64,000 nt of DNA, taken from Narthecium ossifragum (taxonomy: Eukaryota > Streptophyta > Magnoliopsida > Dioscoreales > Nartheciaceae). The translations under genes and the position numbers were made by a program. Within the stretch, counting starts at the first letter, position 1. Every line of letters begins with the position of its first letter. Shown here one piece after another: positions 56,835-64,000 of this stretch. The stretch lies in assembly GCA_963920575.1 (NCBI GenBank), contig OY986970.1, positions 19,661,274 to 19,725,273 on the forward strand, written 5' to 3'. The notes under the pieces are model-generated. The model worked only from the letters and a program-made list of their open reading frames with translations. It was not told where the DNA came from and ran no database searches.

Positions 56835-59319
56835 TGTCGCGCCCCGACCCGCGAAAGCCCAACCGGGCCGGGCGACGCGAACCGGAACCTAACGAAACGC
56901 GGAAAAAGACGGCGAGGGTTCCCTCTAACCTATTGGTCTTCCTAACAGTTCATCAAAAACCACCAATTAAAAGGCATTAATTAAACAACATCGAACCACA
57001 TATTCAAAACCCAAAGTGTTTAATATATATATCCTCGGAGAGGGGAAGATCCAAATACAACATTACTCCCGTAGGAAACTATCTAACATAGGGTAAAAGC
57101 AGTAAACGATCACCACCTCTCAAAGTCCACCAGGCGCCGCCGCACCACCAACCAACTGTCCGGTAGGGGCCACAGAAGAAGAACTGACGCCTGCACCTGC
57201 AAAACGCAGCCCGGGTAGGTGTGAGCACTAAGCTCAGTAGGGTTCTACACTACGACACACAGAAGAAAGAGGGAAACACAACAGTGTCGCCCTTAAGTAG
57301 AACCTGTGTGTAAACAGGGGTCCCATAACCCCACCGCGTGTTCCTGAGGCCCAAGAGCAGCCATCAGTAGCAGGAACAACACTGGCGACACACAACTGCA
57401 GGGAACGGCACTGCAGGCGGGAAAAGGCATCGCTGGGTAGACAACTCCTCTACCCCAAGGTCAGCACAGTGGGACACCGGCTATACCTCAGCATCCGACT
57501 CAAGGCCGACACGACCTCTATAATCATCAAGCAACAAGTGTACCAGTCCTCTAGGTCTATCATCGAATCGACTGGACACTACCATTAAAACCGGGTCCAA
57601 ACTACCCAACCCCGGTCCTAGGGCTAAGTCCGAGCTTCCAGCCTCGGGACGGCGACCCACAGATCACCCACGCCCTAACCATGCAACTAATGCACAAATC
57701 AACAATGCATGCTATGAACATACACATACAAGAGATAGGCATGCAACAGTATGTTAAGGATAGCATACAAGTCAACCGGATCACTGCAGCGGTACTACCA
57801 ATCGCTGCCAGCCGATCCGCAGCGGGTCCCGGCATTACGACGGTACCGCGACCGTCAACCGTGGACTCCTACAACGGGAAGCAACCCCGAAAACGATGAT
57901 GAACAGTACATAATAATATATTATAATCCGAAATGTAATATTATATTCAAACACCCAAAACCTCTACTTAGAGGCTAATTGATCCCGTCGATCCGACGTC
58001 CAAACGACGTCGGATTCAAGATCCAACGTAGGCATCAGTAGATCTATATACCGGGATCATCATATCCAAAATCCATAAACATCCAACGATTGGATTAACG
58101 GAAAAACACTAATCAAAACCGCTAATCAAAACTAAATCATCAAGTATAGTTCGATCAATCGGACTCGCAGGTCCGATCGATCCAACTCTAACTTACCAAA
58201 TACTTGCTGCAACGCATCCCTCCAGTAATCAATTCATAATAAATAGTAGGAAAATTGGAAAATTATGAAATCAATTGGGTTTGAGAGTAGATTCAAAGAT
58301 CTACAACTCTCATGTTCATCACAACCCAAGATCATGTACGTAGCCGGAAAACTCGCTGCAAGCCGACTGTTCTTTAAGAACAACAGAAACTGGAAAAAAC
58401 GAGATTAATCATGCATAAAACCAACTCAGATCTCAACCAAAGCTTATGAAATTTATACCAGAAATTCTAATAAGCATGAGGAATCCAACAAGACAAAGAT
58501 CAACAAGATCCAACGGCTAGATCTAGAGAAAACCCGAAAACAACATATGTAGGTAGAACACCTACCCGAAATGCACTCCTCGGCTGATTCCCTGCGAACT
58601 GGTCCCCAACGCAGCTCCAAACCACTTCAAGGATCTTCCTCTCGTTGCCACCGTTCCAACGAGCCTTGGAACACCCAAAACGGTGGCCGGAGGAGGGAGA
58701 ACGGTGAAGAAGAAGGGGCTGCCGGAAAAACAGGGGAAGAAGACAGAGCCGCGGGAGAAGAAGAAAGAAGGAAGAAGAAAGGAGAAGGAGGAGGAGAAGA
58801 GGAAGAAAAGAAGGGAAAAGGGGAAGGGGAAAGCCAGGGGAAGGAGGGGAGGGAAAGTCCTCCCCTTCTGACAAGAGAGAGCGACGGCCAACGGCGGCCG
58901 TCCTCTCGAAGCAGAAAAGCCACCGACACCGAGTCCGATCGATCGCTCCAAGGAGCGATCGATCGCTCGCGAAAGAGAAGCCAGTCCGGATCGATCCCAC
59001 TCCAAGTCGGATCGATCTGACACAGGCTGGATCGATCCAACACCAAGTCGGATCGATCCAAGCGGGTCAAAAACCCACCGACTCGTTCACGAGTTCGATC
59101 GATCGCTCCAAGGGCCGTAAGCTGCCCAAAAGCAAGCTTCAGCGCTCCCGAGCTGAAATCTTCCGATCTCGGATCCACCTAATCATTCTAAACAAACACT
59201 AACACATACAAGGTCAGTGTGTGCACACGCGGGTGTGAAACAAACCAACAAGGCGCAATTTACCAAATTGCCCTTGCGGTCTACAACGAGCCACAGGGGT
59301 AGAGGGACAGGTCCTCACA
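56835..59319 (-). mobile_element. Family-A solo LTR (A2) inside LTR C
   Basis: 2485 bp, TGTCGCGCCCCGACCCG...GGACAGGTCCTCACA, with a perfect TSD CACCG (56830-56834 and 59320-59324). An array of GATCGATC palindromes is at 58936-59110, including CGATCGATCGCTCC and its exact complement two bases apart (58936-58949, 58952-58965). ORFs of 150-180 codons on either strand around 58.5-59.2 kb are low-complexity. Confidence 0.95.
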
Positions 59320-59983
59320 CACCGCCTCTCTCTTCTTTCCTTTTCCCACCTCCATTTCAACTCCACCGGCCACCTCCCTATTCCAGCTAGGACTCCTCCT
59401 CCTTCTCCCCTATTTAGCCTGGCTATCCATTCCCTCTCTCTCACCTCCTCTCCCCCTTACCACCACGTCACCCTCTCTCTCCTTTTCCTGGTCTCCTTTC
59501 TCTGGCGCCCGCTCCTACCTCGCGGCCACTGCCAGCACCACCTACCGCCGCTCCATGAGCCCCGCTGTCGCGCCCCCGCTCTCCTCCCACTTTTATCGCG
59601 GTGCACTCCTCGGGCTACCCACAGCCTTCGTCCGTGCCACCGCCTCTGTCGCGCTCATCATGGTCGTGCCACCCCCGGCTCTGTGCTGCACGTTGCCTCC
59701 CCGCATGCCACCACCGCATGTCATTGCCGCTCCTCTACGCATGCCCGTCGCGTCGTGCCATCCTCGGCACACCCTCGACCCGCCTGGAGCCAAGCTCAAC
59801 ACCCAAGCCGCACCCCTTGTGGCACATTTGCTCTGCCTACGCGCCACGCCCGTGCCATGCCATCCTCTAAGTCGACTCCCATTCGATTGCGCCTACTTCA
59901 AAGAAACCTCACGCTAGCGTTCCGCCCGCAACAGCCCCGCATGCGAGCCTGGAAGCCTTACGGGCAAAACGCTCATAACAATT

Positions 59984-60000
59984 TGGTGCCAGAGCCAGGT
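59984..60000 (+). other. Primer-binding site of element C
   Basis: TGGTGCCAGAGCCAGGT follows the LTR end ...TAACA after ATT. It resembles the initiator-Met site TGGTATCAGAGCC with two changes. Confidence 0.6.
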
Positions 60001-60053
60001 ACAATCCCCCTGAGCTTACAACCTATCTCAGCCAAGCCAGGTACTTCTTCTCT

Positions 60054-60359
60054 GATGGACAGCCTTCAACTACTCTCATCGGTTATTCCGGTAGCTTCCT
60101 CAAGCGGCTTTACCAGCCCTCCATGATTGTCGCCAGCATTTTCACCGACAAACTCTCCGGTTTCTGTGCCAACCTCTATCAAGTCAACTCCCATGATGGC
60201 TACACCATCTTTAGAGAAGTTGGCAACAATGGTGGCAACTCTCAACACTTCCATCCTGAGTTAAAAAGATGCCATCGCCAAGGAAAATGCAGAACAGAAG
60301 GCATGGAGTAAGACGATCACCGGTCGCTTGGATTGCCTAAATCGAAGGGATCCTCGATA
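60054..60359 (+). pseudogene. Degenerate gag N-terminal fragment of element C
   Basis: One frame downstream of the primer-binding site reads MDSLQLLSSVIPVASS..., EKLATMVATLNTSIL and KDAIAKENAEQKAWSKTITG, ending in RLD. This is a coiled-coil-like lead-in typical of plant gypsy gag. It is interrupted by at least a TGA, a TAA and a TAG. No capsid or polymerase follows before B3. Confidence 0.45.
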
Positions 60360-60533
60360 GAAAAGAGAAATAGGCGGAGGATTCTGCCCACCATTGGAAA
60401 GGCGCCAGCCCTCTCCGAAAATGGAATGGCTGCCTACACCATGGAAGGAAATATCTCTTCCGAATACTCCAAGTACGACCCCCTTGGGCCTAGAGCCCAC
60501 CACCGGCTCACCAATTTCGCCCCCCCCCCTCCC

Positions 60534-61654
60534 TGTCAGGGGCTGGAGCCCATGACACGACCATGGCACGAGGGATCTTGAAGATGGCGTGGCGAAAGTT
60601 GAAAATGGCATGGCGGACCGCGCCAAAGCAGAACATGGCGAGTCATGAAGGGATCCTATCGAGCGGGATGCGCGATGAGGCAACCAGGGAGGCGCACAAG
60701 CAACATGCACGCGCCAAAGGAGTTTGGCCCGTGGCATGGTGCGACAGGAGGTGGCACGACGCGATGCGGCATGGCAGGACGCGGCGAATTTCGAAGATGG
60801 CATGGTGGTCCGGACCAAGACGAAGTACGACGCGCCATGCGACGAGGCAAGCGAGCGTGACGTGCGCCACGGCAACCCAAGAAGGTGTGCGGGGATTGCG
60901 CGCGCGCGGCATGCGTGATGGCACGCAGAACGCGCGCGTGACGCGGCTAGGAGGTCAAGTCCGAGTCAGACTAAGACTCCGAATGCCAGGCGCGACGCGG
61001 TTGGCAAGCTGGAGAAAACCATGTGTCCTAATCACCTAATTCCACTTGGAATGGAAGATCCAAGAAAGATGACGCGGTCAGAAACCGTTTTGGAACGGAA
61101 GAATCGGAAGACGACGCGCGACTCCGAGTTGCACTAGGAGACGGCGCGCCAATCCGAGTGGTTGTGCCTTGGAGGCCAATCCAGCCGAGCAAATTCAAAT
61201 GTCTCGCGTGCGTTTGACTTGGAATAGGTGATGACATGGAGAATACCAGATTTGGCTCAAGAAAACTCGCTGTTGGCGCGGACGAATAGGAAGGAGTCCT
61301 ATTTCGAGTCAAATATCAGATGGTTTTTTGTAAACAACCATTTTTGGCAAGTCTTAACTCATGTAAGAGTCCAAATAGGCTAGGAAGCTTTGTAATTGAC
61401 TGATTGCATGATTGGATATGCATGAAGCCTAAGACTTGGAGTTGGATTAGGTGAGTGGCTTGTTGGAGCAAGCCAAGGACTATTCATCTATATAAGGAGT
61501 AGGCCGACCAAGGTGAGGGATCATCATCAGGGGATGATCAGTGCATAGGGGAGGCTTTGGCTAGACGTTAGTGACATCTAGGTTATAGGCCAGCTCACGG
61601 GTTGAGCAACCCAAGTGTTGGGTTTTGGAGTCGTCGTCTACAATGGATTGTGAG
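60534..61654 (+). mobile_element. Truncated family-B LTR (B3)
   Basis: Starts TGTCAGGGGCTGGAGCCC after a C-run and is the complement of the B2 LTRs as far as the CGTCGTCTACAATGGATTGTGAG segment, where it stops about 0.4 kb short of an LTR end. TATATAAGG at 61489-61497. No matching second end, so a deletion removed its 3' part. Confidence 0.8.
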
Positions 61655-62059
61655 AGATGGACAGTCTTCCGATGAAAGAAGACTTCAAGAAACACGGCAT
61701 CCATACTTGTCATCTTGAACAAAATACCAACACTTCTCATGTCAAACGAGGTGCCAACACTTGTCATCTCAAGCAAAGCGCCAACACTGTCCAACCAAGG
61801 GATCTTCCTGTCATGGTTAAGAGATTCGATCAGAAGGAGCGAAGAGTTGCCTACCGCCCACCCTGCCATGACGGGGGCATGGGGCGCCCTTGCTACATGT
61901 TAGCACCAATAACTGCTCCTGCATGCCAAAGTACTTCTCAAAAGCTTACACCAAAAGGACAGGCCAAAGAAGAAATCCTCCTAGGGAACTCCTTCAACAT
62001 CTTCATGGCAATGCCTGTCGGGATCCAAGATGATGAGATGTCTTCATAAAGTCACACCT
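61655..62059 (+). other. Interval between B3 and A3
   Basis: It contains short internal repeats (CCAACACTTGTCATCTC, CATACTTGTCATCTTG). Open frames up to 130 codons show no recognised domain. Possibly internal sequence of element C. Confidence 0.35.
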
Positions 62060-64000
62060 TGTGAGGACCCGTCCCTCTACTCCTGGGTCGACCGGCTGGG
62101 TCGGGCCCGTGGCTCGTTGGTTTGCTTCGCGTCGAGCGCGCGAACCGGTGGATCGTATTGTTTCTTGGACCACAAGGGCAATTTGGTAAATTGCATCTTG
62201 TTGGTTTGTTTCACACCCGCGTGTGCACACACTGACCTTATATGTGTTAGTGTTTGTTTAGAATGGCTAGGTGAACCCGAGGTCGAAAGATCTGAGCTTG
62301 GGCTTGTGTTTTAGCCTAAGTTTGCCTTTCTGGACGAATGAGATCGATCTGGATTGCTAATGAGATCGATCTGGCCTTGCTAGCCAGATCGATCTGACAT
62401 GCTTTGGAGATCGATCGCTTAGTGCAGAAGGTTTTTGAGCTGTTTGCGGCTCGAGAGCGATCGATCGCTCATTGGAGCGATCGATCAGACTCGTGATCAA
62501 ACAGTCGGTGGTTTATTTTTCTCTTCCGCGATGACGGCAGCCGGCCGTCGCTCTCCCTTGTCAGAAGGGTAGGACTTTCCCTCCCCTCCCCCAGCTTTTC
62601 CCCGCCTTCGCCGGCTTTCCCCGGCTTTACCTTTCTCTTCTTTCCCTCTCTTCTCTTCTCTTCTTCTTCTTTCTTTCTCTTCTTCCCGCGGTGCTCTGTT
62701 TCTTCCCTTTACCGCCGGCGAGCTTCTTCTTCGCCGTTCTCCCTCCTCCGACCATCAAATTGGGTGTTCTAAAGCTTGTTGGATTCGTGGCGACGAGAGG
62801 AACATAGCTGAGGTGGTTTGGAGCCGTGTTGGTGACGGGTTTGCGAGGGATCAACCGAGGAATGCGCTGTTGGGTAGGTTCTTCTACCTACATGTGTTCT
62901 TTAGTGGGTTTCGCGTGATCTAGCCGTTGGATCTGCTGATCTTCTTGTTATTAGATGCATGTTCCTAGTAGAATAACTGATTTAAGTTTCATGTTAATCG
63001 GTTGAGATTTGAGTAGGTTTTATGCATGATTAAGGTCAGATTTTCTGGTTTTCTGCTGTTCTTGAAGAACAGCCGGCTTGCGGCGTGTTTTCCGGCCGGT
63101 ACGTGTATGATCTTGGCTTTTGCTAAACATAAGAGTTGTAGATCTTGTCGTTAGCTTTCCATTCCATCTTATTTCGTATTTGTCCGATTTTCCTACGAAT
63201 TGTTATGATTTTCGCACTGGAGGGCTGCGTTGCAGCAATTAATTAGAAAGTTAGTTTTGAGTAGTGGTTTTCATTAGCATTTTCCCGTTAATCCAACCGT
63301 TGGATGATTCTCGATTTTGGATATGTTGATCCATACATGTAGCTATACTGGTGGCTAAGTTGGATCTTGAATCCGACATCGTTTGGACATCGGATCGACC
63401 AGATCAAATAGCCTCTTGTAGAGAACATTTGGTGTTTTAAATATATTATTATATGTCCAATTATAATATTATATTTCTACTGTTCATCAGCGGTTTTCGA
63501 GGTTGCTTCCCGTTGCAGGAGTCCGCGGTTGAGGGTCGTGGTACCGTCGTAAAGCCGTGACCCGCTGCGGATCGGCTGGCATATATGATATTTGCCATAC
63601 TGTTGCATGCCTATCTCCTGTTTGTGTATGTCATAGCATGCATTGTTGAATTGTGTATTAGTTGCATTGGTTAGGCCGTGGGTGATCCTTGGGTCGCCGT
63701 CCCGAGGCTGGAAGCTCGGACTTAACCCTAGGACCGGGGTTGGGTAGTTTGGACCCGGTTGGAATTGTGGTGTCCAGTCGATTCAATGATAGGCTTAGAT
63801 GACTGGTACACTGGTTACTTGATGATTGTAGAGGTCGTGTCGGCCTCGAGTCGGAGGCTGAGGTGTAGGCGGTGTTCCACTATGTCGACTCTTGAGTGGT
63901 GGAAACGGCCCCCTCAGCGGTGCCATTTCCCGCATGCAGTGTCGGTTCCCTGCATGTGAGTCAGCAGTGTTTGTTGAGCTTACTGTGTGCTGCTCCTGGG
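62060..64000 (+). mobile_element. Family-A LTR (A3), runs off the window
   Basis: TGTGAGGACCCGTCCCTC start, then collinear with the complement of A2 (GGGCAATTTGGTAAATTGC, CACACCCGCGTGTGCACACAC). A palindrome array of GATCGATCTGG and GAGCGATCGATCGCTC (62455-62470) lies 280-450 bp in. A leader-like CT-rich stretch at 62625-62720 is followed by family-A 3' sequence. The right end and TSD lie outside the window. Confidence 0.85.
62340..62510. repeat. GATCGATC palindrome array in A3
   Basis: Four GAGATCGATC or CAGATCGATC sites are followed by GAGCGATCGATCGCTC (perfect palindrome, 62455-62470) and GGAGCGATCGATC (62474 on). Confidence 0.88.

Larger units (their letters stand above)
55997..59980 (+). 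mobile_element. 5' LTR (distal part) of LTR element C, split by A2
   Basis: A TATA box (TATATAAAG, 55997-56005) is followed by a transcript-leader-like pyrimidine-rich segment with a microsatellite. After A2 (56835-59319) the same pyrimidine-rich sequence resumes and ends ...GCTCATAACA at 59980, next to a primer-binding site. The LTR start lies left of the TATA and is not resolved. Long Ser/Pro-rich ORFs here are composition artefacts. Confidence 0.6.

Noticed and set aside
56311..56892. 193-codon Ser/Pro-rich ORF
   Set aside because: CT-rich LTR leader translated; also runs into the A2 insertion.
58500..59178. ORFs of 150-183 codons on both strands
   Set aside because: Low-complexity sequence of the A2 LTR; frames read through the GATCGATC array.

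Overview
The window comes from a flowering-plant nuclear genome. Two intact genes have plant-type structure: a four-exon gene of unknown function, and an intronless, very GC-rich CC-type glutaredoxin of a plant-specific class. Nearly everything else is plant transposable-element sequence. The GC-rich intronless gene would suit a monocot, but I cannot name the species. A run of 200 N (29665-29864) is an assembly gap.

Layout. 1-8891 is the 3' part of a long-LTR retrotransposon (Tat/Retand-like by LTR style) carrying an antisense plant-mobile-domain gene, which is broken by a solo LTR. 9055-10690 holds Helitron ends in tandem, and 10691-11605 is a TIR element with a 16-bp tandem array. The genic island is 13.9-19.0 kb: a 477-aa protein on + and a glutaredoxin on -, convergent. 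20000-21118 is a hAT-type element with a perfect 8-bp target duplication. 21.6-23.0 kb is a solo-LTR-like remnant. 25.4-26.2 kb holds the C-terminal lobe of a receptor-kinase pseudogene. 26461-29664 is two nested family-A LTRs running into the gap. 29865-32.1 kb holds MULE-like fragments, including a large inverted duplication. 34569-39829 is a complete non-autonomous LTR element. 40.0-42.3 kb holds a mini-Helitron and a TIR-type element enclosing a PDLP (plasmodesmata-located protein) pseudogene. 45030-55402 is one family-A solo LTR containing four more LTR insertions. 55.4-64 kb is another LTR element with A- and B-family LTRs inserted in it.

LTR families were resolved by exact TG...CA ends and 5-bp target-site duplications (TSDs). 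Family A is TGTGAGGACC...GCGTGACA (sense direction). Family B is TGTCAGGGGC...GGTGACA, with an initiator-Met-type primer-binding site. The TGTTAG...CTAACA group has a G-run polypurine tract ending in CAAAA. In every family examined, a short palindrome or array of inverted half-sites lies about 200-550 bp inside the LTR start, upstream of the TATA box where one is visible, while the half-site sequence differs between families and between copies. This is the least-explained pattern here.

Only the 477-aa gene and the glutaredoxin look functional. The other coding remnants carry stops, frameshifts, insertions or truncations. No evidence was found for a novel multi-gene system. The most testable leads are the U3 palindrome arrays, the Mu-killer-like inverted duplication of a MULE segment, and the cluster of TGACG sites upstream of the glutaredoxin.
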